Made by a program: the position numbers and the translations under genes. Positions 1 through 8,007 of a stretch of 42,169 nucleotides of DNA are shown one piece after another (position 1 is the first letter of the stretch; each line of letters opens with the position of its first letter). The notes under the pieces are model-generated. The model was not told the DNA's origin, ran no database searches, and saw nothing but the letters and a program-made list of their open reading frames with translations. The stretch comes from Desulfonatronospira sp. (GTDB lineage: Bacteria; Desulfobacterota; Desulfovibrionia; Desulfovibrionales; Desulfonatronovibrionaceae): the NCBI GenBank assembly GCA_007125075.1, contig SLDX01000091.1:1-42169 (forward strand), in the 5' to 3' direction.

Positions 1-47
1 CAAAGTCAAACGATTTTTTAAGAAGGTCATGGGTGAATAGGCTCATT

Positions 48-524
48 ATGTCTGATCAGCTGACCCATATCGATGAGCAGGGCCAAGTGAGCATGGTTGA
101 TGTCGGCCATAAGCAGAGCACGCAGAGAAGAGCGGTTGTAAGAAGTGTAGTCCGCCTGTCTTCCCACACAATCAAACTGCTGAATAAACAGGCCTTGCCC
201 AAAGGGGATGTACTGGCTGCTGCAAAGCTTGCCGGGATCATGGCCGCAAAAAAGACAAGCGAACTGATTCCCCTGTGCCATCCTCTTTTTCTAAGCTATG
301 TGGATGTTCGTTTTCAGGTGCAGGAAGGCCGGAACAGAATTGTTGTGGAAGCTGAAGCCCGCACGACAGCGCCAACAGGAGTGGAAATGGAAGCCCTTGT
401 GGCAGCCCAGACGGCCTGCATGACCATATACGATATGTGTAAAGCAGTGCAGAAGGATATCGTTCTTGAAGATTGCCGCCTGGTACACAAGAGCGGAGGC
501 CGCAGCGGAACTTACCAGGCCTGA
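48..524 (+). CDS. moaC: Cyclic pyranopterin monophosphate synthase MoaC
   Basis: MoaC acts with the radical-SAM enzyme MoaA in the first step of molybdenum cofactor synthesis, turning the GTP-derived cyclic intermediate into cyclic pyranopterin monophosphate in the cytoplasm. The 158-residue product has the family features in order: an N-terminal LTHID...VDV stretch, the PLCHPL motif in the middle, and a C-terminal KSGG motif. Length matches the family (about 160). The ATG at 48 gives the usual MoaC N-terminus. A GTG at 33 in the same frame has the better ribosome binding site (AGAAGG at 21-26) and cannot be excluded. The gene converges on hisF with only 5 bases between the stop codons and no clear terminator. 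It has no other molybdopterin neighbour inside the window. Confidence 0.95.
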   Translation: MSDQLTHIDEQGQVSMVDVGHKQSTQRRAVVRSVVRLSSHTIKLLNKQALPKGDVLAAAKLAGIMAAKKTSELIPLCHPLFLSYVDVRFQVQEGRNRIVVEAEARTTAPTGVEMEALVAAQTACMTIYDMCKAVQKDIVLEDCRLVHKSGGRSGTYQA

Positions 525-529
525 TTCTG

Positions 530-1309
530 TCACCATGTTCTGCGGACTTTAATCCCTGCCTGGTACATATACTCTTTGATGCCGGTTATGGAAAACTCAC
601 CGTAATGAATAATCGAGGCAATAAGCGCTGCTGAAGCCAGTCCCTCGGTCACGGCCTGGACCATGTGTTCGGGATGGCCTGCTCCTCCTGAGGCAATAAC
701 CGGAATTCTTACCTTTTGCGCAACAAGTCTGGTCAATTCCAGCTCATAACCTTCCCTGGTTCCATCCGCATCAATTGAGTTCAGACATATTTCTCCGGCG
801 CCAAGTCTTTCCACTTCAGCAGCCCACTGCAGGGCATCCAGATGCACGCGTTTTCTGCCTCCGTGGATAACCACCTCATATCCGGATGGAATCTGTCCGC
901 TTTTGTCTGTTTTCAGCACATCCATGCCAACCACAATACATTGGGAACCGAATGCTTCCGCGCCCTCGGCAATTATGCGCGGATTTTCAACCGCCGCAGA
1001 ATTTACGGATACTTTCTCCGAGCCGGCCAGAAGCACCGCGCGCATGTCTTCCAGAGTGGAAATGCCTCCTCCTACAGAAAAAGGGATAAAAATGTTCCTG
1101 GCCACTTCTTCCACTACCTGAAGCATTATCCCCCGGCCTTCAGCAGAAGCTGTTATATCGTAAAAAACTATTTCATCTGCTCCTTCCTCATAGTACAGCT
1201 TTGCGCTTTCCACAGGATCGCCGATAACCGCGTTATCTTTGAACCGGATGCCTTTGGTAAGCTTTCCGGCGTTTACATCCAGGCAAGGAATCACCCTTTT
1301 GCTAAGCAT
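530..1309 (-). CDS. hisF: Imidazole glycerol phosphate synthase, cyclase subunit HisF
   Basis: HisF is the (beta-alpha)8-barrel cyclase that uses ammonia from HisH to convert PRFAR into imidazole glycerol phosphate and AICAR in histidine synthesis. The 259-residue protein opens with the diagnostic KRVIPCLDV, which holds the first catalytic Asp. It carries the second Asp in GMDV mid-barrel and the phosphate-binding GGI and ASGGAG loops, and it has normal length. The ATG is preceded by GGAG at 7 bases spacing. It overlaps the end of hisH by 8 bases, so the two subunits are translationally coupled. The rest of the histidine pathway is not next to this pair, so the his genes are scattered in this genome. 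Confidence 0.97.
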   Translation of the reverse strand: MLSKRVIPCLDVNAGKLTKGIRFKDNAVIGDPVESAKLYYEEGADEIVFYDITASAEGRGIMLQVVEEVARNIFIPFSVGGGISTLEDMRAVLLAGSEKVSVNSAAVENPRIIAEGAEAFGSQCIVVGMDVLKTDKSGQIPSGYEVVIHGGRKRVHLDALQWAAEVERLGAGEICLNSIDADGTREGYELELTRLVAQKVRIPVIASGGAGHPEHMVQAVTEGLASAALIASIIHYGEFSITGIKEYMYQAGIKVRRTW

Positions 1310-1940
1310 GATCGTGCTCCAGGCAGTAGCGATAGAAGTTATTAAGTATTTTCAGCCCCGGCCTCCCGCTCTTTTCCGGGTGGAACTGCATGGCCCACAG
1401 CCCCGTCCGGCCAAAGACCGAGCAGAATTCCAATCCATACCTGGTTGTACCCAGGACGAAATCCTGAGCTGGGACGGGATAGTAGCTGTGTACAAAATAA
1501 AATTCAGCTTCTTCATCAACATCTTTGAAGAGTTCGCAGTGGTTGTGCAGTTGAACGCTGTTCCATCCCATGTGAGGGATATTTATGAGATTTTGCATTT
1601 CATCCCGCAGATCGTCTTGAAACCGGCGGCACTGACCGGGAATAATCCCTAAAGTCCGTGTATTGTTTTCCATGCTTTCATACAGGATAATCTGGCATCC
1701 AAGGCAAATTCCGAGCATTGGCTTCCCTGATCTGATCAGGTCCTTTAAGTTCTCATCAAGGCCTGAAGATATAAGATTGCGCATGGCCGACCCGGCAGCT
1801 CCAACTCCTGGAAAGATGATGCCGGCCGAGTTTTTTAGAGTCTGTGCGTCTGACGTTACTTCACAGGGTATCTGCTCATGATCAAGAGCTCTTTTCACAC
1901 TGGTCAGATTGCCTGCGCTATAATCAAGAATTGCAATCAT
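1302..1940 (-). CDS. hisH: Imidazole glycerol phosphate synthase, glutaminase subunit HisH
   Basis: HisH is the class I glutamine amidotransferase that feeds ammonia to HisF. The 212-residue protein starts [11 protein letters not shown], has the oxyanion-hole stretch FPGVGA, the nucleophile elbow GICLGCQ with the catalytic Cys, and FHPEKSG with the catalytic His and Glu near the C-terminus. Length fits the family. The ATG has GGAG 8 bases upstream. It is the first gene of a two-gene hisH-hisF operon, and a promoter-like pair sits just upstream at 1965-1994. Confidence 0.97.
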   Translation of the reverse strand: MIAILDYSAGNLTSVKRALDHEQIPCEVTSDAQTLKNSAGIIFPGVGAAGSAMRNLISSGLDENLKDLIRSGKPMLGICLGCQIILYESMENNTRTLGIIPGQCRRFQDDLRDEMQNLINIPHMGWNSVQLHNHCELFKDVDEEAEFYFVHSYYPVPAQDFVLGTTRYGLEFCSVFGRTGLWAMQFHPEKSGRPGLKILNNFYRYCLEHDHA

Positions 1941-1964
1941 TTAATTTTCTCCAAAAAGTAATTG

Positions 1965-1994
1965 AAAATAATTCCGCGTGAACAGAATTGTCAG
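1965..1994 (-). promoter_or_regulatory. Candidate sigma70 promoter of hisH-hisF
   Basis: On the minus strand CTGACA (1989-1994) and TATTTT (1965-1970) are separated by 18 bases and end 24 bases before the hisH start codon. CTGACA matches the -35 consensus at 5 of 6 positions and TATTTT the -10 at 4 of 6. Position and spacing are right, but no transcript data support it. Confidence 0.4.
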
Positions 1995-2049
1995 GTTTTA
2001 TGATAAATTAGCTGGATTAAGAAATGAAGAAAAAAACAGGATAAAAATG

Positions 2050-2065
2050 CCGGGTTCAGTCCCGG
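2050..2065 (-). terminator. Weak intrinsic terminator after the ATP-grasp gene
   Basis: Read on the minus strand, a 5-bp CCGGG/CCCGG stem with a 6-base loop is followed by GCATTTTTAT. The loop covers part of the stop codon of the ATP-grasp gene. The stem is short, so it may be only a weak terminator separating that gene from hisH-hisF downstream. Confidence 0.45.
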
Positions 2066-2808
2066 ATGGAAATTCTGCTTAAGAATTCATTCTCCAACCG
2101 GGTCTTCAGCCTCATGAAGCCTTCCTGTCCTATCCTGGATCCGCGCAGGCCCCCCATAAGACTTATTTCCGAAAGATAATATCTGTTATCCCGGCCAAGC
2201 AGAACATCGAGCAAGGCATATGGAAAATCACCCCTGTGCATGATTTTTTCGCAAAATACCTTCAGACTGTCATCTGCTTCTATGGGTCTGGCCGTGCCTT
2301 TCTGGGCCAGATTTTTGCGGAAAGTATAGGGATTGATACGTTCATAAACCTCGACATAGCTGTCAATGATCACCACTCTGAAGTCTCTGGCATCTCTCAG
2401 GAACGGCTGGATCACCAGAGGATACTGCAAGGCATCCATAGCGTCCAGACTTTGCAGTTCTTCCAGTGAAGACCAGCTGCTCACTCCCCTTCCCAGATGT
2501 TTGCGCTCTCTCTTGCAGACAATTTTTTCGTAATGGCAATAGCGTTCCAGATTGCGGATCAAGTCATATCCTCTGTAAGCTACAAAAGTATCAGGAAGCA
2601 TGAACTGGTTAAGAATATCCGCCTGCAGCACTTTGGAGCGGCTCATAAACTGGGACAGAAGCGAGGGGAAAAAACTGACACCTCTGTGCAGCAAATCCAG
2701 GACCTTGAACTGTTCTTCCTGCCTGAGACTTAAAAAACCGACAAACACGTCTCCTGCTCCAAGTTCATGATATCTGGATTTTAGCTCGTGAACTTTTCGG
2801 ATGATCAT
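2056..2808 (-). CDS. ATP-grasp domain protein, RimK-like, substrate unknown
   Basis: The 250-residue product resembles the ATP-grasp ligase fold. Its central stretch has YPLVIQPF, then RDFRVVIID and YERI, as in the ATP-binding core of RimK-type carboxylate-amine ligases. Near the C-terminus, YALLDVLL and YYLSEISLMGG look like the metal-binding acidic part. The N-terminal third is not a family I recognise. ATG 2808 is chosen because GGAG sits 5-6 bases upstream; an ATG at 2838 in frame would add ten residues but has no comparable site. A small charged protein is encoded about 50 bases upstream on the same strand, probably in the same transcript. RimK-like enzymes join an amino acid or amine to a carboxylate using ATP. 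The substrate cannot be deduced here. Confidence 0.7.
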   Translation of the reverse strand: MIIRKVHELKSRYHELGAGDVFVGFLSLRQEEQFKVLDLLHRGVSFFPSLLSQFMSRSKVLQADILNQFMLPDTFVAYRGYDLIRNLERYCHYEKIVCKRERKHLGRGVSSWSSLEELQSLDAMDALQYPLVIQPFLRDARDFRVVIIDSYVEVYERINPYTFRKNLAQKGTARPIEADDSLKVFCEKIMHRGDFPYALLDVLLGRDNRYYLSEISLMGGLRGSRIGQEGFMRLKTRLENEFLSRISIRD

Positions 2809-2858
2809 CTTCTCTCCGGCTGTGAAGATTTTGCACAAAAGATTTTATGTTTTTTATG

Positions 2859-3065
2859 TCAGTCATCCTTTTTGGAGATATTGCGGATTTTCTCTTTAAT
2901 TTTTTCTCTAAAATCGACGACATCTTCAGGTCTCAGCCCTTTTTTTTGGGCGTATTCCAGGAGATATTTCTCCAGTTCCGGCCTCCTGGCTTCAAACTTT
3001 TGTCTGCCGGACTGTATTGACTTCCTTATGATACTCAGGACTTCATCGCTGTTTATTTTAGACAA
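2859..3065 (-). CDS. Small highly charged protein, unknown function
   Basis: A 68-residue product rich in Lys, Arg and Glu, with no Cys and no membrane segment. It looks mostly helical and contains a LEKYLLEYAQKKGL stretch. It starts with TTG at 3065, supported by a strong AAGGAGA site about 6 bases upstream and by the lack of a better ATG. It lies directly upstream of the ATP-grasp gene on the same strand, so the two are probably cotranscribed. I do not recognise a family. It could be an accessory or substrate protein for the ATP-grasp enzyme, but there is no direct sign of that. Confidence 0.55.
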   Translation of the reverse strand: MSKINSDEVLSIIRKSIQSGRQKFEARRPELEKYLLEYAQKKGLRPEDVVDFREKIKEKIRNISKKDD

Positions 3066-3543
3066 AATGGTCTCCTTTTTCGATTTGCCGGGTTACAGTC
3101 TTTGAGATATTGCGAAAGCAGTCAAAGCTGATATCCGGCAAGCCCGGGTTCGCATAAGCTGATAAACGCTCACCTCAGCCCAGGGTCGACAGGCTAAAAC
3201 CTCCGGAGGTGCCTGCCTGCCTAAAGCTCATGAAGATTAAATTCTAAACAGGAAAAAAATAAATGACAAGACTGGATGACCGGCTTATTCTTGGAAAATT
3301 GATCACCTCAATTATGCTTTCAGCGTGGAGCTAAACTCAAAATTTGATCATGGCTTTTTGCAGAGGCATCAAATCGATAGATATGTAAATGTTTTTTGTG
3401 CCTGTCAACTGTTTGGTCTGGTTAAATGGAAGCATGAACACCAATAATCTTTGCAGTCATCGATAAAGGCCCAGTGATTCTCCACTTATAGTCACACAGT
3501 AGTCGAACTGAGAGATACAGTAAGATATTTTTTTAAAGATAAT

Positions 3544-3572
3544 TTGACATTTTTTCTATTGAGAGTTACCAA
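3544..3572 (+). promoter_or_regulatory. Candidate promoter of the aminotransferase-serA operon
   Basis: A perfect TTGACA (3544-3549) is followed after 17 bases by TACCAA (3567-3572), which matches the -10 consensus at only 3 of 6 positions. If real, it would give a leader of roughly 200 bases containing the 3600-3617 inverted repeat. Confidence 0.3.
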
Positions 3573-3599
3573 ACTCTGCTTGGAAGTTTTTCACAGATG

Positions 3600-3617
3600 C
3601 TTTTCAGGTCTGAAAAG
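3600..3617. repeat. 18-base perfect inverted repeat in the serine operon leader
   Basis: CTTTTCAG (3600-3607) and CTGAAAAG (3610-3617) are exact reverse complements around a 2-base centre. Flanking AGATG and CGTCT can extend the pairing with a bulge. No U-run follows, so it is not an intrinsic terminator. It could be an operator for a dimeric regulator or a leader hairpin. Confidence 0.5.
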
Positions 3618-3782
3618 AGGCGTCTCAGCCCTAATGTCTGCCTGGATAATCTTATCGAGTTGCATAAATCTGGCTTCTTGATGCTCAAGAGGTATTATCA
3701 TTGGGCAAGATTTTTTCCATGGCCTGGAAAGCTTTTGAGTTTGCCCCATCTAACAGAATCATCTTCAAAAGAGGAGGATTAT

Positions 3783-4913
3783 ATGCAAAGCCCGTTTCCG
3801 GAGTTGCAACTTTTTATCACAGGCCCCACATATATACGGCCTGAGGTTCGCCAGGCCGGCCTGTGGCCTGAGTTTGGACACCGGGACTCAGAAAACCGCA
3901 AGCGTTTTGAGCCGATCATGAAAAATCTTATGACCCTGGCCCAGGCCCCGGAAGATTACCAGGTCATTATCTTTAACGGCAGCGGCACCACTGCTATGGA
4001 GGCGTCCATAAGATCTCTGGTGGCAGATGGTGAAACCGTGCTCAATCTATCGGTAGGAGCTTTTGGAGATTTATACCACAAGTTGGCTGTGGTCAATGGC
4101 AAACAGGCAGTACAACTCAAGTTCGAACCCGGTACCTGTATCGATCTCAACAGACTGCGAAATGCCTTAAGCGAACACAAGCCGGCTGTTGTCACTCTTA
4201 CCCATAACGAAACCTCAACCGGGGTGGTCAACGACATAGAAGCGGCCTGCAAGCTCATCCATGATGCAGGCGCTTTGGCGCTTATCGACGGCATCAGCAT
4301 TTTCGGCGGATCGCCCTCCAATATCAACAAGACCCGCTGCGCAATGTACTCCACTTCGACCCAAAAAAGTCTCGGCCTTCCCGCGGGATTCGGAATAACT
4401 TTTGTCAGTCCCAGGGCCATGGCCAAAGCAGAAAAGGTCACCCACAGGGGATTGATTTCCGATATCTTATCGCAGACCCCAAGAGCCGCAAAGTTTCAAA
4501 CCCTGACCACCCCCAATTGTACTCTGGCCAATCAGATGTATGCCCAGCTTGAATATATCGTCAACCAGGAAGGTATAGACAAACGCTTCTCAAGGCATCT
4601 GGAAATGAGAGACGCGGTACATTCGTTTGTGGACGGTTTAAGCGGATATGAACTTTTCGTGCCTGAAGGCAGTCGTTCTCCCACCTTGACCACTGTACGT
4701 GTTCCAGAAACTATCACTGCGGCTGAACTTAAAGAGATCAAGGAAAAGATACGGGAAAGGGGCTATCTTTTTGATCCGGGTTATGGAAAATTAAACGACG
4801 CCCTGGAACAGACCGGGGCAAGACCGGTCTTTCGCATTGGACATATGGGCGATATAAATATGAATATGCTCAACAACTATTTGAAAATCCTGAAAGAAAT
4901 CCTGCCCGCATAA
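3783..4913 (+). CDS. Class V aminotransferase (AGXT/serine-pyruvate type), probable phosphoserine aminotransferase
   Basis: This 376-residue fold-type I PLP enzyme belongs to the alanine-glyoxylate/serine-pyruvate aminotransferase group. Visible landmarks are GSGTTAME (67-74) for the cofactor phosphate, HNETSTG (141-147), the Asp that pairs with the pyridine nitrogen in IDGIS (Asp169), and the PLP lysine in STQKSLG (Lys195). The C-terminal FRIGHMGDIN is typical of the family. ATG 3783 is chosen because it follows GGAGGAT closely and gives a normal N-terminus; the open frame upstream to 3597 has no such site. serA follows 74 bases downstream, so the likely role is conversion of 3-phosphohydroxypyruvate to phosphoserine in place of a classical SerC. 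That role is inferred from context; a glyoxylate or serine-pyruvate role is the alternative. Confidence 0.9.
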   Translation: MQSPFPELQLFITGPTYIRPEVRQAGLWPEFGHRDSENRKRFEPIMKNLMTLAQAPEDYQVIIFNGSGTTAMEASIRSLVADGETVLNLSVGAFGDLYHKLAVVNGKQAVQLKFEPGTCIDLNRLRNALSEHKPAVVTLTHNETSTGVVNDIEAACKLIHDAGALALIDGISIFGGSPSNINKTRCAMYSTSTQKSLGLPAGFGITFVSPRAMAKAEKVTHRGLISDILSQTPRAAKFQTLTTPNCTLANQMYAQLEYIVNQEGIDKRFSRHLEMRDAVHSFVDGLSGYELFVPEGSRSPTLTTVRVPETITAAELKEIKEKIRERGYLFDPGYGKLNDALEQTGARPVFRIGHMGDINMNMLNNYLKILKEILPA

Positions 4914-4987
4914 GGCATGACACTTTAGGCTTCCTGTGTGCGGAGCATAAGTTTCTGGTTTTCATACAAAAAAGGAGAATTTTGATT

Positions 4988-6172
4988 ATGAGGATACTGG
5001 CCAATGACGGTTTAGTGGAAGAAGCAGTTGAATATCTGCGCCGCGAGGGTTTCAGCGTAGATACCGAGAAACGGGATCACGATGATCTCTTGGGTGATCT
5101 GCCGGACTTTGACGCCCTTTTGGTGCGCAGCGCCACTAAGGTTACCCGGGATCTCATTGAAGCCGCTACAGTAAAGAAGGGCAAGCTGAAAATCATCGGG
5201 CGCGGTGGAGTAGGCACAGACAATATTGATCTGAAAGCTGCCAAAGAACGCGGAGTAGTGGTTAAATTTGCTCCCCACGGAAATATCAACGCCACAGCCG
5301 AACACGTTATAGGGCTTATGTTCGCCATCGCCCGCAAGGTTCCTTTCGCCCACCACACTTTAAAGTCCGGAGTGTGGCACAAAGCCCGTTTCAAAGGGGT
5401 GGAGCTGCAGGGAAGGACGCTTGGCCTGATCGGCTGCGGCCGGATCGGACAGGCCGTGGCTGTCAAGGCCAAAAATCTGGGCATGAAGGTAGTTGGTTTT
5501 GACATGCAAAGATGGATGGATACCGATGTGGATTATCTCGATTCCATTGACCAGGTGCTGGATGTAGCTGATTTTGTCAGCATCAATACCGGAGGAAAGG
5601 CATGCCTGATCAGGGGTCCGGAACTCGAGCGCATGAAAAGCAGTGCTTTTCTCATCAATGCCTCCAGAGGAGTAAACGTTGAGGAAGACGCTCTTTATGA
5701 CGCCTTGAAGAACGGAAGGATAGCCGGAGCCGCCATGGATGTCTACGAGAATGAGCCGAAGCGTGAAGGAGAGCCCTTTACCAGCAAGCTTGCCGAGCTT
5801 GACAATGTTGTGCTCAGCGCGCACCTGGGCGCCTCAACTGCCAATGCTTCACGCAAAACAGGCATGGAAATCTCCAAAGTTGTCTGCAAATACCTTAAAT
5901 ACGGAGATTTCTGTCAGTCAGTCAATGTCGGGCCTACTGTGGTTGATGAAGGCATCGACCTGTATACGATTTTCATCACCCATGCGGATAAGCCGGGCAT
6001 GTTCGGCAAGTTCGGAAACGCTTTCGGCGAAATGGGAGTTAATATTCAGGAAAACAATTCCCGGCGGCTGGACGGCTTTGCCCAGACTATATATACCATT
6101 CAGGAAAAGCCGACTCAGGCAATGCGGGATCAGCTGCTGGCCATAGAAGGGGTGCACCGGGTGGTGTATTGA
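4988..6172 (+). CDS. serA: D-3-phosphoglycerate dehydrogenase SerA
   Basis: SerA oxidises 3-phosphoglycerate to 3-phosphohydroxypyruvate with NAD, the first step of serine synthesis. The 394-residue protein has the nucleotide motif GLIGCGRIG and the catalytic trio of the D-2-hydroxyacid dehydrogenases: Arg in INASRG, Glu in YENEP and His in SAHLGAST. A C-terminal ACT domain covers about the last 70 residues (LYTIFITHADKPGMFG onward). It is the short form with no extra allosteric insert, and the ACT domain suggests serine feedback. ATG 4988 is preferred over TTG 4982; GGAG at 4974-4977 serves either. The upstream aminotransferase and the terminator at 6198-6235 make this a two-gene serine operon. 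Confidence 0.96.
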   Translation: MRILANDGLVEEAVEYLRREGFSVDTEKRDHDDLLGDLPDFDALLVRSATKVTRDLIEAATVKKGKLKIIGRGGVGTDNIDLKAAKERGVVVKFAPHGNINATAEHVIGLMFAIARKVPFAHHTLKSGVWHKARFKGVELQGRTLGLIGCGRIGQAVAVKAKNLGMKVVGFDMQRWMDTDVDYLDSIDQVLDVADFVSINTGGKACLIRGPELERMKSSAFLINASRGVNVEEDALYDALKNGRIAGAAMDVYENEPKREGEPFTSKLAELDNVVLSAHLGASTANASRKTGMEISKVVCKYLKYGDFCQSVNVGPTVVDEGIDLYTIFITHADKPGMFGKFGNAFGEMGVNIQENNSRRLDGFAQTIYTIQEKPTQAMRDQLLAIEGVHRVVY

Positions 6173-6197
6173 TTCTTTATCCAGCCTGACCAAGAAT

Positions 6198-6235
6198 AAA
6201 GGCTGCGAATATTACAATTCGCGGCCTTTTTTTCT
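6198..6235. terminator. Intrinsic terminator after serA, probably bidirectional
   Basis: AAAGGCTGCGAAT (6198-6210) pairs with ATTCGCGGCCTTT (6217-6229) around a 6-base loop, 13 pairs with one G-U, followed by a long T-run. The A-run on the 5' side lets it also work for the minus-strand gene that ends at 6239. Confidence 0.9.
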
Positions 6236-6238
6236 TTT

Positions 6239-6457
6239 TTATCTCGTCTTGTAAAGAATCACTCCGGTAAAAATAAGGGCAACAGGCAGAGCTATGACTA
6301 TGCCTCCCAGCAGTCCCCCGACAATGCAAAGGATCAGTCCGCTCTTGGCATGACGGTGCATTCCGTATACGCTCCCGACAAGATAGGGGATCAGTCCGCA
6401 GCCCAGACCAATTAAAAAACTGACAATTACGAAATAAATGATATGCGTATCGTTCAT
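6239..6457 (-). CDS. Small two-helix membrane protein, unknown function
   Basis: A 72-residue hydrophobic protein with two predicted membrane segments, about residues 6-28 and 41-67, joined by a short loop with YGMHRHAKSG. Glycine-rich stretches such as GGLLGGIV suggest tight helix packing. GGGAGG lies 9 bases before the ATG. I do not recognise a named family. It ends against the serA terminator and lies downstream of the PspC-domain gene on the same strand, so both may act at the membrane. Confidence 0.6.
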   Translation of the reverse strand: MNDTHIIYFVIVSFLIGLGCGLIPYLVGSVYGMHRHAKSGLILCIVGGLLGGIVIALPVALIFTGVILYKTR

Positions 6458-6522
6458 TAATAATAGCCTCCCGGGAGAAGATCATCAGTTTTTGTAAGGC
6501 AGATGGCCATGAACGAACTCTC

Positions 6523-6954
6523 TCAACCCGCCTTGATTATTCCGGTTATGATAAAAAGGGTGGCCGGCAGAAGTAGAAAAAAAGAGGGCACAGTCATAAG
6601 CAAAAACACGAGCCGTTCCGGAGCAAACAGGGCCATGACCAGCAAGGGAAGCAGATTGATCGTGATTCCAAGCATGGTATAATTATAAAATGTTTTAATC
6701 TTACTGGCTTTTAAATCCTGTTCTTCATCGGTAAGCTCACGCTCAGGCGCGGGCATGCTCAGCCACAAAAGCAGGTATATCAGAACCGGAGCCAGGGATG
6801 CTGACAATCCCATGGCCGGCAAAAAGCTCAACAGAACAAAGGTCAGAAAAAAAAGCACACGCAGAAGCGACCTGTTTATCTTGAAACGATGGGCAAGACC
6901 TGCCAGGACACCTCCCAACAGGGCTTCATGGGTTCTTCTGTAAGTGCTTAGCAT
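6523..6954 (-). CDS. PspC-domain membrane protein
   Basis: The 143-residue product starts with the PspC signature: a short basic N-terminus (YRRTHEALLGGVLAGLAHRF), then LLRVLFFLTFVLL and YLLLWLSMP. PspC proteins are inner-membrane sensors or effectors of envelope stress. After a charged linker (about residues 73-85) two more hydrophobic segments follow, so it has three to four membrane helices. It is a stand-alone PspC-type protein with no pspA or pspB beside it, so a true phage-shock role is not shown. The small membrane protein at 6239-6457 follows on the same strand. Confidence 0.85.
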   Translation of the reverse strand: MLSTYRRTHEALLGGVLAGLAHRFKINRSLLRVLFFLTFVLLSFLPAMGLSASLAPVLIYLLLWLSMPAPERELTDEEQDLKASKIKTFYNYTMLGITINLLPLLVMALFAPERLVFLLMTVPSFFLLLPATLFIITGIIKAG

Positions 6955-7135
6955 GTCTTTTGATTTGGGCGGTAATTTAAATGACTGGCAGGCCGTTTAC
7001 CAGACTGTCATCCTCAGACAGCTGGTTTTCTCTGGAATGAACATATACAGCCGACTGCTAGTTTCCAGTGAGCATCCTAAAAGGATGTTCGAATAAGCCG
7101 TAAAACTACACAAAGTCTAATACGCAGGCAAGGAG

Positions 7136-7411
7136 TTATTCTAGAAGGTAATGCTTGCTCACCACCCGGATAATTTTCCAGGTACAGGACATGCCTTTTG
7201 GAAAAGTGACCAGATCTCCGGCCTTGATGGTTACCGGCTGACCGCCTTCAGGTACCACCTGAACTTCACCCTGGACTATGTAGCATGTTTCCTGCTGATA
7301 GTAATGCCAGGGAAACTCGGATTCTTTTTCACCCCACATAGGCCAGTTACTCACCCTTAATTCTTCCAGCTCTTCCTGAGGCGGATTGCGTTTGATTTTT
7401 ATTTCCTGCAT
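7136..7411 (-). CDS. Small single-domain cupin protein
   Basis: This 91-residue protein is a single beta-barrel cupin of the EutQ/DUF861-like type. It has FPWHYYQQETCYIVQGEVQV as the first cupin motif region and IKAGDLVTFPKG as the second. ATG 7411 is chosen since GGAG is 6 bases upstream; a TTG at 7447 would overlap the upstream gene. It follows the SixA-like gene by 28 bases on the same strand. Such cupins bind small ligands or metals; the substrate here is unknown. Confidence 0.8.
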   Translation of the reverse strand: MQEIKIKRNPPQEELEELRVSNWPMWGEKESEFPWHYYQQETCYIVQGEVQVVPEGGQPVTIKAGDLVTFPKGMSCTWKIIRVVSKHYLLE

Positions 7412-7439
7412 GACTCTCTCCATTTTTTTTATCTTGGTT

Positions 7440-7895
7440 TCATTCAATCCGAGGCATCAGGGTCCATTTAATATGCCAGCTCTGATCCTCTTTTTCCAGG
7501 CATATGATTGCCCCGTTTTGAAATTTGATCACCCGGTTTTCCGGATCTCCAGCAACCAGGAAATTTGTCAGCCGCTCAAGAAAAGGCAGATGCCCAACCA
7601 GCATAATCCGGTCGTGTCCCTCGATTTTTTCTGCCCAGGGCAGCGCATCGTCCATTGGATTCAAGTTTTCCCAGGTCTCTATGCCTTGAGCAGGTTTTAG
7701 AAAATCAGACATTATTTCAGCTGTTTGGGCCGCTCTTTTCTTTCCGCTGTGAATGATAATCCTGGTCTGAACATTATACGCACCGGCTGTTTGAGCTATA
7801 CGTCCAACTTCATCTTCACCTTCAGATGTAAGGGACTTCCGGGGATCCTCTTCTTTGGGCCTGCTTTTCCCGTGCTGGACCAGATATATCTGCAT
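7440..7895 (-). CDS. SixA-like histidine phosphatase superfamily protein
   Basis: The 151-residue protein matches the phosphohistidine phosphatase SixA branch of the histidine phosphatase superfamily. It has MQIYLVQHGKS at the N-terminus, SGKKRAAQTAEIM as the second conserved block and LVGHLPFLERL holding the second active-site His. The classical RHG reads QHG here, so the first active-site Arg is Gln. The catalytic His is kept. In SixA the enzyme dephosphorylates a phosphohistidine on phosphotransfer proteins; the target here is unknown. Spacing to the cupin gene suggests a two-gene operon. Confidence 0.82.
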   Translation of the reverse strand: MQIYLVQHGKSRPKEEDPRKSLTSEGEDEVGRIAQTAGAYNVQTRIIIHSGKKRAAQTAEIMSDFLKPAQGIETWENLNPMDDALPWAEKIEGHDRIMLVGHLPFLERLTNFLVAGDPENRVIKFQNGAIICLEKEDQSWHIKWTLMPRIE

Positions 7896-8007
7896 GCCTC
7901 ACCTCTAAGTCATGTAATTATATGAAAATATCGGAAAAGATTTCATTAGATTTATAATTAAATATCTAAGCACCAGCACCCAAGGCGCAAGGAGAATCAA
8001 GGGTTAA

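Larger units (their letters stand above)
3066..3782. other. 717-base intergenic region with two perfect palindromes
   Basis: This is the longest stretch without a gene. I see no convincing coding frame, tRNA or known riboswitch core. It holds a perfect 12-base palindrome ACCTCCGGAGGT (3199-3210), a TTGACA hexamer (3544-3549), a small 6-bp hairpin (AGAGTT/AACTCT, about 3562-3577), and an 18-base inverted repeat at 3600-3617. The second half is probably the promoter and long leader of the aminotransferase-serA operon. The first part is probably the upstream region of the small gene on the minus strand. Confidence 0.6.

Noticed and set aside
2-40. Possible C-terminal end of a gene upstream of moaC, frame ending in TAG at 38-40.
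   Set aside because: Only about a dozen residues are visible, which is too few to support a call.
842-1345. Open frame of 167 codons on the plus strand across hisF and the end of hisH.
   Set aside because: It is antisense to two clear genes and shows no domain or ribosome site.
6177-6485. 102-codon minus-strand frame covering the small membrane protein in another frame.
   Set aside because: The 72-residue frame has membrane helices and a good ribosome site; this one has neither.
7073-7087. CATCCT/AGGATG hairpin between the PspC and cupin genes.
   Set aside because: The stem is 6 bp with no T-run on either strand, so it is not a terminator by itself.
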